Shown here piece after piece: positions 26,598 through 35,915 of a stretch of 64,000 nucleotides of DNA; the first letter of the stretch is position 1; every line of letters starts with the position of its first letter. The translations under genes were made by a program, and so were the position numbers. Source of the stretch: Kordia algicida OT-1 (lineage in GTDB: Bacteria > Bacteroidota > Bacteroidia > Flavobacteriales > Flavobacteriaceae); contig NZ_DS544873.1 in the NCBI RefSeq assembly GCF_000154725.1, forward strand, positions 1,322,417-1,386,416, written 5' to 3'. Below the pieces are notes generated by a model. The model saw only the letters and a program-made list of their open reading frames with translations. It ran no database searches and was not told where the DNA came from.

Positions 26598-26759
26598 TTA
26601 ATAGTGATTTGGGCAACAGAAACCATTTGCACTACATGCCCAATTTGGTGGACAATCAGAATCTCTATCGCAGTAAATTTGTACGCCTCCGTTAATTTTT
26701 GATTGTGTTTCCTTACTTAATGTCGTTGCATTTTGTACATTTTTAATTTTTTGTAACAT
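26598..26759 (-). CDS. 53-residue double-glycine-leader, cysteine-rich peptide precursor
   Basis: Starts with ATG at 26759 and ends TAA at 26598. Residues 1-25 form a leader ending in the double glycine KINGG (Gly24-Gly25), preceded by a helical, charged stretch (KNVQNATTLSKETQS); this is the layout of ComC/bacteriocin-type leaders cut by PCAT transporters. The remainder, 28 residues, has five cysteines (30, 36, 42, 48, 49) with CDRDSDC and two Cys in a row near the end, suggesting disulfides or another modification. Short leaders of this kind occur in Flavobacteriia. Below usual gene-calling length limits, so easily missed. No transporter or modifying enzyme is next to it; parC lies upstream on the same strand past a repeat array. 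Confidence 0.72.
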   Translation of the reverse strand: MLQKIKNVQNATTLSKETQSKINGGVQIYCDRDSDCPPNWACSANGFCCPNHY

Positions 26760-26936
26760 GATGTTTGTTTTTTGATGACTCCTACTCTATTGAGGCTTTT
26801 CAGAATTACGCCTGTTTGATAGGATTAATGTAAGAATAAACAGCGTGCTATTTGTACATCCCGATAAATATTGACGTATTGAAGTAAAGGTTGACGTTTT
26901 TTTTGAGATTGGAGGAATTGAAAAATTAGACATTAG
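26760..26936. other. Intergenic stretch before the repeat array
   Basis: Nothing beyond the probable leader of the peptide gene. No TAnnTTTG match was seen on the minus strand here. Confidence 0.5.
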
Positions 26937-27803
26937 CCAAGTTCTGAGAGCTTTATTAATGTGGCAATTTGAAAATTTGAAAATGTATCAATTAGTTTCA
27001 AACAAAACTCAAATTTGTCTTAGAAACACATTTAACATTTAAAAAAATTCAGGTATTGGCTTTTGGGTATTAGGTATTAGGTATTAGTCAAGTTCAAAAA
27101 GTATTATTAATGTGGCAATTTGAAAATTTGAAAATGTATCAATTAGTTTCAAACAAAACTCAAATTTGTCTTAGAAACACATTTAACATTTAAAAAAATT
27201 CAGGTATTGGCTTTTGGGGATTAGGTATTAGTCAAGTTCAAAAAGTATTATTAATGTAGCAATTTGAAAATTTGAAAATGTATCAATTAGTTTCAAACAA
27301 AATTCAAATTTGTCTTAGAAACACATTTAACATTTAAAAAAATTCAGGTATTGGCTTTTGGGTATTAGGTATTAGGTATTAGGTATTAGGTATTAGTCAA
27401 GTTCAAAAAGTATTATTAATGTGGCAATTTGAAAATTTGAAAATGTATCAATTAGTTTCAAACAAAACTCAAATTTGTCTTAGAAACACATTTAACATTT
27501 AAAAAAATTCAGGTATTGGCTTTTGGGTATTAGGTATTAGTCAAGTTCAAAAAGTATTATTAATGTGGCAATTTGAAAATTTGAAAATGTATCAATTAGT
27601 TTCAAACAAAACTCAAATTTGTCTTAGAAACACATTTAACATTTAAAAAAATTCAGGTATTGGCTTTTGGGTATTAGGTATTAGCCAAGTTCAAAAAGTA
27701 TTATTAATGTAGCAATTTGAAAATTTGAAAATGTATCAATTAGTTTCAAACAAAATTCAAATTTGTCTTAGAAACACATTTAACATTTAAAATTTAACAT
27801 TCA
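26937..27803. repeat. Tandem repeat: six copies of a ~144-bp unit
   Basis: Copies begin near 26937, 27089, 27233, 27398, 27542 and 27686, each starting CAAGTTC(AAAAAGTATT) (first diverged) and containing TGGCAATTTGAAAATTTG, AATTAGTTTCAAAC, CACATTTAACATTT and TTCAGGTATTGGCTTTTGGG. The units end in a variable number of GGTATTA heptamers: two copies are 144 bp, the third 165 bp (three more heptamers), the first 152 bp. The last copy stops short of the heptamers and is followed by parC. An inverted single partial copy lies at 39703-39757. Confidence 0.92.
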
Positions 27804-27826
27804 ACATTTTAATAAGCGAAGCAATT

Positions 27827-30469
27827 CTAAAACAACCCAATTTGTCCATCACCAGCAACTGGTGGTTCTTCTCCATCAGAAGTTTTTTTAGTGTCAGTTT
27901 TTGCATCAACAGTTTCTTCATCTACAACTTCCATGTCTTCGGTAGAAACTTCTTCCTCATATGGCAACGATTCTAGTGAATTAATTTGTCTTACTTTATC
28001 GGTTGTCAATTGATTTCCAAGTGCTTTAATTCCTTTTACCGCAATAAATTCTTCCAAATTTACTTCAAGATTCGGCTTTTGATCTTTTCCGCGTTGTTTA
28101 TAAAAAACCACTTCTGCCATCGGTCGCCAATCGGTCATCACCAACTCCAATTGCGATTTAGGATGATCGGTAATAAAAGTTTCTACTTTCGATGTATTTT
28201 CTACCAAGAAACGTTTTACAAAATAACGCTCTTTTTCGCCATCGTAATAAATTGCTGAAATTGGTTTTTCTGGATTCCACTTTTCTAACACAATCATATC
28301 ACTGTCAAAATGTGCTGTGAGTTCTGGAAGAATCGTTTTTAATTCTCCTTTTTGATTGATGATAAGTAAGCGATCTTCTCCTCTAAATTCACCAATAAGT
28401 TCACCTCTACCATCTACATTGAGACGTTGAACGGTTTCGTCAAACCATATTTTACGCGGTTTTAAGGTGGAAACTCCTTTTTCTTTGAGTTCAATACGTT
28501 TGATAGCATATTTTGTAACGAGATTTCCTTTTACACCACGACCTTTGATGCTTAAATCAGCAAAATCAATATCCCATTTCAGCTTTTTGATACTTCCAGC
28601 TTGACGCAACAAGATCGTTACAATTTCCGCTTCTCCGTTTGGATTCGCTGAAAAATACGTAACCATTGATCCTTTTGTTCCGCGCGTAAGATCGTATTCT
28701 TTTCCACGCGTCACACTTGTTACGGCAAAACGTTTTATGTAGCTCGGTCCGCCTTTACCATCACGATAAATCATATTGTAAATCGTGCGTTTGTCTTTTT
28801 TCTTAAAGATGGCAACATGAATGATGTTTTTTCCGATAAATGTTTTGGAATCTACTTTGGTGACTTGCATTTTACCATCACGCGTAAATGCTATAATGTC
28901 ATCAATATCAGCACAATCAGCAACATATTCATCTTTTTTGAGTGATGTTCCTATAAAACCTTCTTCTCTATTTACATAGAGTTTTGTATTACGAATCACA
29001 ACTTTTCGTGCGTCTACATCGTCAAAAATTCTGATTTCAGTTTTGCGCTCTTTTCCTTCTCCGTATTGCTTTTTTAAGCGTGTAAAATAAGAAACTGCAT
29101 AATCAATTAAGTTTGCTAAATGATGACGAACTTCTGCAATAGTTTCTTCTAAAGCATCAATTTTTTGTTGTGCTTTGTCAATATCAAATTTTGAAATACG
29201 CTTGATTCGAATTTCCGTTAAACGCGTGATATCTTCTACGGTTACTGCTCGTTTTAAATGAGTAATATGCGGTTTTAGTCCTTCATCAATCGCATTGATA
29301 ACTCCTTCCCACGTTTCTTCTTCTTCAATTTCACGGTATATTCTGTTTTCAATGAAGATTCTTTCTAACGATGCAAAATGCCATTGTTCTTGCAATTCAC
29401 CTAATTGAATTTCTAATTCCGATTTCAACAATTCTACCGTATGATCTGTTGAGCGACGCAACATTTCAGAAACACCAATAAATAACGGTTTGTTATCGTA
29501 AATGATACAACCTAATGGCGAAATAGAACTTTCACAGTTTGTAAAAGCATATAATGCATCAATGGTTTTATCAGGAGAAATGTTATTTGGCAAATGCACT
29601 AAGATTTCAACATCGGCAGCCGTATTATCTTCTATCTTCTTTATTTTGATTTTTCCTTTGTCATTTGCCTTTAAGATCGATTCTATGAGCGACGTTGTAT
29701 TGGTTCCAAAAGGAATTTCTGTAATGACTAAGGTATTTTTGTCTAATTGTGAAATTTTGGCACGAACACGTACTTTTCCACCACGCAAACCATCATTATA
29801 GTTGCTTACGTCCATGATTCCTGATGTTGGGAAGTCGGGATAAATCTGGAAGCGTTTTCCCTGTAAATGCTTAATTGAAGCATCAATCAGTTCGATAAAA
29901 TTGTGTGGTAATATTTTTGTGGATAAACCAACGGCAATTCCTTCTGCTCCTTGCGCTAATAGCAAAGGGAATTTGACAGGAAGATTGACAGGTTCGTTTT
30001 TACGACCATCATATGACAATTGCCAATCTGTAATTTTTGGACTGTATACAACATCTAAAGCAAATTTTGATAAACGTGCTTCAATATAACGAGATGCTGC
30101 AGCACGATCGCCAGTGAGAATGTTTCCCCAGTTTCCTTGCGTATCGATGAGCAAGTCTTTTTGACCAATTTGTACCATGGCATCAGCAATACTCGCGTCA
30201 CCGTGTGGATGATACTGCATGGTGTGACCAACTATGTTGGCAACTTTGTTATAACGTCCATCATCCAAATCTTTCATTGAATGCATGATACGGCGTTGTA
30301 CAGGCTTGAAACCATCTTCGATGGCAGGCACAGCTCTTTCTAAGATTACATAAGATGCATAGTCCAAAAACCAATCTTTGTACATTCCTGTAACTTTGGT
30401 AATGGTATCTTGCGAATTGTTGTTATGTTGCTGATTTTCAGCATGTAATTCTTCGTTATGTTCTTCCAT
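27827..30469 (-). CDS. parC: DNA topoisomerase IV subunit A
   Basis: 880 residues, the breakage-reunion subunit. The N-terminal winged-helix core contains the catalytic Tyr in AAASRYIEARLS (Tyr128), QGNWGN and the ADAMVQIGQ stretch; the C-terminal beta-pinwheel carries repeated GRGVKGNLV-type GyrA-box-like motifs and an acidic tail (EEEVSTEDMEVVDEETVD). Works with ParE to decatenate chromosomes. Encoded downstream of parE with a small membrane protein gene between them; the start touches its stop (1 base). The tandem repeat array begins 24 bp after the stop. Confidence 0.95.
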   Translation of the reverse strand: MEEHNEELHAENQQHNNNSQDTITKVTGMYKDWFLDYASYVILERAVPAIEDGFKPVQRRIMHSMKDLDDGRYNKVANIVGHTMQYHPHGDASIADAMVQIGQKDLLIDTQGNWGNILTGDRAAASRYIEARLSKFALDVVYSPKITDWQLSYDGRKNEPVNLPVKFPLLLAQGAEGIAVGLSTKILPHNFIELIDASIKHLQGKRFQIYPDFPTSGIMDVSNYNDGLRGGKVRVRAKISQLDKNTLVITEIPFGTNTTSLIESILKANDKGKIKIKKIEDNTAADVEILVHLPNNISPDKTIDALYAFTNCESSISPLGCIIYDNKPLFIGVSEMLRRSTDHTVELLKSELEIQLGELQEQWHFASLERIFIENRIYREIEEEETWEGVINAIDEGLKPHITHLKRAVTVEDITRLTEIRIKRISKFDIDKAQQKIDALEETIAEVRHHLANLIDYAVSYFTRLKKQYGEGKERKTEIRIFDDVDARKVVIRNTKLYVNREEGFIGTSLKKDEYVADCADIDDIIAFTRDGKMQVTKVDSKTFIGKNIIHVAIFKKKDKRTIYNMIYRDGKGGPSYIKRFAVTSVTRGKEYDLTRGTKGSMVTYFSANPNGEAEIVTILLRQAGSIKKLKWDIDFADLSIKGRGVKGNLVTKYAIKRIELKEKGVSTLKPRKIWFDETVQRLNVDGRGELIGEFRGEDRLLIINQKGELKTILPELTAHFDSDMIVLEKWNPEKPISAIYYDGEKERYFVKRFLVENTSKVETFITDHPKSQLELVMTDWRPMAEVVFYKQRGKDQKPNLEVNLEEFIAVKGIKALGNQLTTDKVRQINSLESLPYEEEVSTEDMEVVDEETVDAKTDTKKTSDGEEPPVAGDGQIGLF

Positions 30470-30945
30470 TAAGAAATTTGGTTGTTATGCTTTATAACTT
30501 TATCTAATGATTTTTTTAAGGCTCGTTTCTTAGTTCCGCTCAGCAATGAAATGTTGAAACGAACACGCTTTATTTGGTTTGTTTTCGATTTTACATAGAT
30601 ATACAAAAAGCTAAATAATATATAGTTTTGCAAACGATAACGCTTTAGTTTTTCCTTTGGAAATTCTGCTCTATGTTCCCGATAGTTGATAAAATTTGAA
30701 ATAAATAATCCTTTATTTACAAATGTGAGTACATTACCATCGCTGTCAAATTCAAAATATTTAGCTGTACTGTAAAAGATTAGAAAAACAAGCAATAGCA
30801 TGACAGGAATGCTATACCACACTCCTACTGTTTTAAAATCTTCACGAAAAAGAAAGAGGTAAAGCATGATTAAAATGCTACCAATTCCTAGAAAAAAGTA
30901 GAGAAACGGAACCCACTTTTTTGATTTTGCGTTGCTAAACCGCAT
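30469..30945 (-). CDS. Small membrane protein between parE and parC
   Basis: 158 residues with two hydrophobic helices (about 12-30 and 44-62), then a basic, cytosolic-type domain ending in a Lys-rich tail. No family recognised; PH-domain-like length and pattern (strand-rich middle with FNISLLSGTKKRALKKSLD) suggest but do not prove a bPH-type fold. It sits in the parE-parC operon (8 bp after parE, 1-base overlap with parC) so it should be expressed with topoisomerase IV. Confidence 0.75.
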   Translation of the reverse strand: MRFSNAKSKKWVPFLYFFLGIGSILIMLYLFLFREDFKTVGVWYSIPVMLLLVFLIFYSTAKYFEFDSDGNVLTFVNKGLFISNFINYREHRAEFPKEKLKRYRLQNYILFSFLYIYVKSKTNQIKRVRFNISLLSGTKKRALKKSLDKVIKHNNQIS

Positions 30946-30953
30946 GCTCCCAA

Positions 30954-32810
30954 TTATTTTTCTTCAATAAGATCTAGTTCGACCTTAAGATTGTTAATAA
31001 TAAATTCTTGTCTATTTGGAGTATTTTTTCCCATGTAGAATTGCAATAATTCTTCAATGGAAGTTTCTCTGTCTAACATTACGGGATCGAGACGAATGTC
31101 GTCTCCGATGAAATGTTTGAATTCATCAGGTGAGATTTCTCCCAAACCTTTGAATCGTGTGATTTCTGGTTTCCCGGACAGTTTTTCTATGGCGGTTAGT
31201 TTTTCTGCTTCACTGTAGCAGTATATGGTTTCTTTTTTATTTCGAACTCTGAACAAAGGTGTTTGTAAGATATACAAATGTCCTTCTTTAATTAATTCTG
31301 GGAAAAATTGTAAGAAGAATGTAATGAGTAACAAACGTATATGCATTCCATCTACATCGGCATCAGTAGCGATTACGATGTTGTTATAACGCAAGTCTTC
31401 CATAGATTCTTCTATGTTTAATGCCGCTTGTAACAGATTGAATTCTTCATTTTCATATACAATTTTTTTGGACATTGCATATGAGTTTAAGGGTTTTCCG
31501 CGCAAGCTAAAAACCGCTTGTGTATTTACATCACGTGATTTTGTGATAGAACCCGAAGCAGAATCTCCCTCAGTAATGAATAGTGTCGATTCGAGTCTTC
31601 TGTCTTTTTTTACATCACCTAAGTGAATTCTGCAATCACGCAGTTTTTTGTTGTGCAAGCTCGCTTTTTTAGCACGTTCTTTAGCGAGTTTTCGAATTCC
31701 AGAAAGTTCTTTACGTTCGCGTTCTGCTTGCAGAATTTTACGTTGTAATTTTTCTGCTGTTTCTGGATTTTTGTGTAAATAATTGTCTAAATATTTACCT
31801 ATAAAATCATTCACATACGTACGAACCGTAGGCAAATCGCCTCCCATATCGGTAGAACCTAATTTTGTTTTAGTTTGCGACTCAAAAACGGGTTCCATTA
31901 CTTTGATACTAATGGCAGAAATGATTGATTTTCGAATGTCAGACGCTTCATAGTTTTTTCCATAAAAATCGCGAATTGTTTTTACAATAGCTTCACGAAA
32001 TGCTGATTGATGCGTTCCTCCTTGCGTAGTATGCTGACCATTTACAAACGAATGATATTCTTCGCTGTACTGTGTTTTGCTATGTGTCATTGCTACTTCA
32101 ATGTCATCACCTTTTAAGTGAATGATTGGATATAGCATGTCTTCTTGATTGTTGTTGTCTTCTAAAAGATCCTTTAAACCATTTTCTGAGAAGAATTTTT
32201 CTCCATTAAAAATGATGGTCAATCCAGGGTTTAGATAGACATAGTTACGCAGCATTTTTGCCACGTATTCCATACGGAATTTAAAGTTTTTAAAGATCGT
32301 TTCATCTGGAACGAACGTTACTTTTGTTCCGCGTCTGCGCGATGTTTCTTCTAGAAATTCTTTGTCTTTTAAAACACCTGTAGCAAATTCGGCTGCACTT
32401 GATTTTCCGTCACGCGTAGATTCAACCCTAAAATATGTAGAAAGTGCATTAACCGCTTTTGTACCAACTCCGTTTAAACCTACAGATTTTTTGAAGGCTT
32501 TGGAATCATATTTTGCTCCTGTGTTCATTTTAGACACAACATCTACTACTTTTCCTAGTGGAATTCCACGACCATAATCGCGTACAATTACTTTAGTTCC
32601 TTGAATGGAGACTTCAATAGTTTTTCCAACACCCATGACAAACTCATCAATAGAGTTGTCTAAAACTTCTTTTACTAAAATATAAATTCCATCATCTGCC
32701 GAAGAACCATCTCCCAATTTTCCGATATACATTCCTGGACGTGTGCGGATATGTTCGCGCCAGTCAAGTGTACGTATGTTTTCTTCTGAATATTGTGAGT
32801 TTTGCGACAT
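30954..32810 (-). CDS. parE: DNA topoisomerase IV subunit B
   Basis: 618 residues, the ATPase subunit. GHKL motifs: VLDNSIDEF (Bergerat N box), GRGIPLG and [13 protein letters not shown]; transducer domain; TOPRIM motifs [12 protein letters not shown] and [10 protein letters not shown]. The shorter length (versus about 640-650 for GyrB) and the parC gene nearby support ParE. First gene of the operon; no promoter box certain. A terminator for the gene upstream lies at 32893. Confidence 0.95.
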   Translation of the reverse strand: MSQNSQYSEENIRTLDWREHIRTRPGMYIGKLGDGSSADDGIYILVKEVLDNSIDEFVMGVGKTIEVSIQGTKVIVRDYGRGIPLGKVVDVVSKMNTGAKYDSKAFKKSVGLNGVGTKAVNALSTYFRVESTRDGKSSAAEFATGVLKDKEFLEETSRRRGTKVTFVPDETIFKNFKFRMEYVAKMLRNYVYLNPGLTIIFNGEKFFSENGLKDLLEDNNNQEDMLYPIIHLKGDDIEVAMTHSKTQYSEEYHSFVNGQHTTQGGTHQSAFREAIVKTIRDFYGKNYEASDIRKSIISAISIKVMEPVFESQTKTKLGSTDMGGDLPTVRTYVNDFIGKYLDNYLHKNPETAEKLQRKILQAERERKELSGIRKLAKERAKKASLHNKKLRDCRIHLGDVKKDRRLESTLFITEGDSASGSITKSRDVNTQAVFSLRGKPLNSYAMSKKIVYENEEFNLLQAALNIEESMEDLRYNNIVIATDADVDGMHIRLLLITFFLQFFPELIKEGHLYILQTPLFRVRNKKETIYCYSEAEKLTAIEKLSGKPEITRFKGLGEISPDEFKHFIGDDIRLDPVMLDRETSIEELLQFYMGKNTPNRQEFIINNLKVELDLIEEK

Positions 32811-32892
32811 GTATTGAAGTAGTATTAGGGTTCGTCGCTAATATACTATTTACTATCAAAAAATAAAACCCGAACGGACTAAATTAATCAAC

Positions 32893-32927
32893 AAAAAGCG
32901 CAATATTTTGTGAATATTGCGCTTTTT
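32893..32927 (-). terminator. Rho-independent terminator
   Basis: A perfect 15-bp stem AAAAAGCGCAATATT/AATATTGCGCTTTTT with a 5-base loop. Positioned to end the minus-strand gene at 32952-33752 before parE. Confidence 0.9.
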
Positions 32928-32951
32928 TAATAGGTATTTTAAATATTGTCT

Positions 32952-33752
32952 TTATTCAGACCAATATCTGAGTGTTACTACGATGAATCCGTCGCTTCCT
33001 ACCAAGCTTTGATCGAGCGTTACAATTGCGCTAGATGCACCATCAAAATAACCATCATACGCATCAAAACGATACGTTCCTGCTGGTAAGTTTAAAAAAC
33101 TGTCATAGTTGTAACGATCTGTGTAGAAAATTTCGCCTGTGTCTTGGTTTGTTGCAGCGTAACCTGGCAATGTTCCCGCAGGAACTGAAGCACCTGAGCG
33201 TTCGTCTACTAATTCAATACGAACATTGTATGTTACTGCTAACGATTTAAGATCAGTTGCCTCAGTTTTGATTTCTTTTGCTAATGTAATTTGCGTGTTT
33301 AAGAAACCTCTGATTTCACGAATAAGTTGTCTTGCTGTACCTCTGTCGTTTTGCTGAATAGCAGTTTCTAATAGAGTACTTTTGTTTCGTACGAAATCTT
33401 CGTTTCCTTCTATTGTAGAGGCTTTACTTTGAATGCTAGAAGGATCAATGTTGCTGTTTCCTTGCGCCGCTTGCCCGATGTAATAGATTACTTCATCACT
33501 GAATTCTTCTACAACTTCCATGCTTCCATCCATAATTTGTAGATAGGTTGCCACATCGGCATTTGGATTGTTGTTTACTAAATAATCGACCGTTAGCGTT
33601 TTTAAAGCTGCTTTGACTCTTTTGGCTTCAATTCGGATAACTTCTGCCGAATCGAACGTTTCATCTAAATCATCGATTACAGATTGTTGCGCTTGTGTAT
33701 TAACGGCAAAAAACATGAGTAATGCACTTAATACGAATGTAATTTTTTTCAT
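32952..33752 (-). CDS. Secreted protein with C-terminal carboxypeptidase-regulatory-like fold
   Basis: 266 residues with a signal peptide (MKKITFVLSALLMFFAVNTQA). The middle is a helical region rich in Asp/Glu, and the end (about 185-266) has beta strands with NLPAGTYRFDAYDG, as in Cna-B/CarboxypepD_reg-like domains. No family for the whole. Probably periplasmic or exported. Followed by its own terminator. Confidence 0.72.
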   Translation of the reverse strand: MKKITFVLSALLMFFAVNTQAQQSVIDDLDETFDSAEVIRIEAKRVKAALKTLTVDYLVNNNPNADVATYLQIMDGSMEVVEEFSDEVIYYIGQAAQGNSNIDPSSIQSKASTIEGNEDFVRNKSTLLETAIQQNDRGTARQLIREIRGFLNTQITLAKEIKTEATDLKSLAVTYNVRIELVDERSGASVPAGTLPGYAATNQDTGEIFYTDRYNYDSFLNLPAGTYRFDAYDGYFDGASSAIVTLDQSLVGSDGFIVVTLRYWSE

Positions 33753-34019
33753 GAGATACTAATTTTTGGTTATAGCGTAAAAGTACAACCAGAATGTATC
33801 TAAATCGTTACAGTTATATTATAAAAAGATTACTGTTTTCTGTTATTTTTGAAATGATTACTAGCGAAAATTCGACATTACAATTAATACTAAAATTACC
33901 AATCGTACTAATTACTAAGGTTTACATAGAATATTTTTCCCGAATTCGTGTATTTACAAACAGATTGGCTATTCTTTGATTTTATACCTTGAGTAAGCAA
34001 AAATTAATCTTAATACATA
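33753..34019. other. Intergenic stretch without a gene
   Basis: Nothing recognised; a 60-codon open frame here has no plausible start context or family. Confidence 0.5.
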
Positions 34020-34361
34020 CGTCAGTTCGATATAAATCAATCAATTTATATTTATAGTAATTTTAGAAATAATTCTGCTATATAATTCATTTTTAGGGTT
34101 TTATTTTCGTTTTCTTTGCTTACCCAAAGAAAAGAAACAAAAGAAAGGGAACTTTTCCAGAGGTATTTTTAGTTTTTCTTTTAGAGAAAAACTAAAACCG
34201 CATGAGTTTTTCTAAATTTTAGTTCACCATGCTCTATTTTCAGTTATGGAGTTCATGAATTAACATTTCTCCAAGGTTTCGAAAATTTTTAACGAAAAAC
34301 TCCTGCTATACTGCGGAAAAGAAAAGTTTCAAACTAAAATTCTTACGTTGAACTCTCGTTA
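34020..34361. repeat. Dispersed structured intergenic repeat, copy 2
   Basis: Second copy of the 9341-9635 element, with about 47 extra bases (near 34221-34267, in the loop between the nested hairpin arms). The first hairpin is TTTTAGTTTTTCT/AGAAAAACTAAAA, where copy 1 has GG/CC at the end: both bases changed, keeping the pair. Confidence 0.85.
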
Positions 34362-34395
34362 ATACATCGTTTTTTATGATAGATTTGGAAAACAA

Positions 34396-34426
34396 AAAAA
34401 CCTTCTAGTTAAATTTGAAGGTTTTT
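34396..34426 (-). terminator. Rho-independent terminator for ychF
   Basis: AAAAACCTTC / GAAGGTTTTT with an 11-base loop, just past the ychF stop. Confidence 0.85.
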
Positions 34427-34450
34427 GATATTTCGTATGTAAATGTGTGT

Positions 34451-35542
34451 TTATACATTAAAAAGGAAATGCATTACGTCTCCATCATTGACGACATATG
34501 TTTTCCCTTCTATTGCCAACTTCCCAGCTTCTTTTACTTTTGCTTCTGTTTCATAGGTTACATAATCGTCATATTTGATAACTTCTGCACGAATGAATCC
34601 TTTTTCAAAATCTGTGTGAATAACGCCTGCTGCTTGTGGAGCTGTAGAACCGACTTTAATCGTCCATGCGCGAACTTCTTTTTCTCCTGCTGTGAAATAG
34701 GTTTGTAAGTCTAAGAGTTTGTATGCAGCACGAATTAAGCGAGAAACGCCTGGTTCTTCCAATCCGATGTCTTCTAAAAACATTTGACGCTCATCGTAAT
34801 CTTCCAATTCTGCAATGTCTGCTTCTGTTCCAACTGCCAATACAATGATTTCAGCGTCTTCATCTTTTACGGCTTCACGTACTTTTTCTACGTATGCATT
34901 TCCAGATTTTGCCGAAGCTTCATCTACATTACATACATATAGTATTGGTTTTGCTGTGAGCAATTGAAAACCTTTCATTAGTTCTGCTTCATCTTCTGTT
35001 ACTTCTACAGCTCTTGCAGAGATTCCTTGCTCTAGTGCATTTTTAAATTTTTCTAGTGTAGCTTGTTCTTTTTGCGCTTCTTTGTTTCCTGTTTTTGCAG
35101 CTCGTTTTACCTTTTCTAAACGCTTTTCAACGGTTTCAAGGTCTTTTAATTGCAATTCAATATCAATCGTTTCTTTGTCACGAATTGGATCTACACTTCC
35201 ATCAACATGCACAATATTATCATTGTCAAAACAACGTAAAACGTGCATGATTGCGTTGCACTCGCGAATGTTTCCAAGAAATTGATTCCCTAAACCTTCA
35301 CCTTTACTTGCACCACGAACCAAACCAGCGATATCAACAATTTCTACTGTTGCAGGCAAAACGCGTTGCGGATTTACCAATTCTTCTAGTTTTTCCAATC
35401 TCGGATCTGGTACATTTACAACTCCTAGATTCGGTTCAATTGTACAAAAAGGAAAGTTTGCACTTTGCGCCTTTGCGCTTGATAAACAGTTAAATAAGGT
35501 TGATTTTCCAACGTTCGGTAATCCTACAATTCCAGCTTTCAT
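34451..35542 (-). CDS. ychF: Redox-regulated P-loop ATPase YchF (OLA1 type)
   Basis: 363 residues. Walker A GLPNVGKSTLFNCL at the N-terminus, a G3-like DIAGLVRG, and the coiled-coil region (about 140-180) followed by the TGS domain near the C-terminus (EVRAWTIKVGSTAPQAAG). YchF is an Obg-family protein that uses ATP rather than GTP and binds ribosomes. Length and motif order are standard. Own promoter (35567-35574) and terminator. Confidence 0.96.
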   Translation of the reverse strand: MKAGIVGLPNVGKSTLFNCLSSAKAQSANFPFCTIEPNLGVVNVPDPRLEKLEELVNPQRVLPATVEIVDIAGLVRGASKGEGLGNQFLGNIRECNAIMHVLRCFDNDNIVHVDGSVDPIRDKETIDIELQLKDLETVEKRLEKVKRAAKTGNKEAQKEQATLEKFKNALEQGISARAVEVTEDEAELMKGFQLLTAKPILYVCNVDEASAKSGNAYVEKVREAVKDEDAEIIVLAVGTEADIAELEDYDERQMFLEDIGLEEPGVSRLIRAAYKLLDLQTYFTAGEKEVRAWTIKVGSTAPQAAGVIHTDFEKGFIRAEVIKYDDYVTYETEAKVKEAGKLAIEGKTYVVNDGDVMHFLFNV

Positions 35543-35915
35543 GTGATAGATAAAAATTTAGTGGTGCAAATATACTATTTATGCGGTGATATTGTAATTT
35601 TATTTGGGTTTTAGTTGCTTTGCTATTAGGTTTTGGATATTTAATATTTTAATACCAAAACATCCAAAACCCAAAACCTAATTTCTCTTGGGTAACAACT
35701 TCAAGCTTCTTGTACTGTATGATATAATCTTAAAATTATAGATTATAAAAAGAATTTAAAGTCATTTTTAGCTTGTATTCTTTGTAATTGACTTCAATAA
35801 TTGTCACGTTCTTTGACGTATTGTTTTGCTTCAATTTTGTTAAATACGGTTTTCCCGTTTTGAAATCGATTGTAAATAGTTGATTTTTGTGTTATAAACT
35901 AATCAAATCAATTTT
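35543..35915. other. Intergenic region upstream of the M14 gene
   Basis: No gene. It holds the ychF promoter, and near 35628-35681 an inverted repeat where ATTAGGTTTTGGAT faces ATCCAAAACCC and CCTAAT, made of the AGGTTTTGG heptad-type sequence. The rest is AT-rich with no strong box for the gene at 35916. Confidence 0.5.
35567..35574 (-). promoter_or_regulatory. -7 promoter box TATATTTG for ychF
   Basis: On the minus strand an exact TAnnTTTG match, 24 bp before the ychF ATG. Confidence 0.6.

Noticed and set aside
26937-27803. Array of repeats considered as CRISPR
   Set aside because: Units are contiguous 144-bp copies with no unique spacers of constant size.
33794-33979. 60-codon frame in the gap before ychF
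   Set aside because: No promoter, no family and AT-driven composition.
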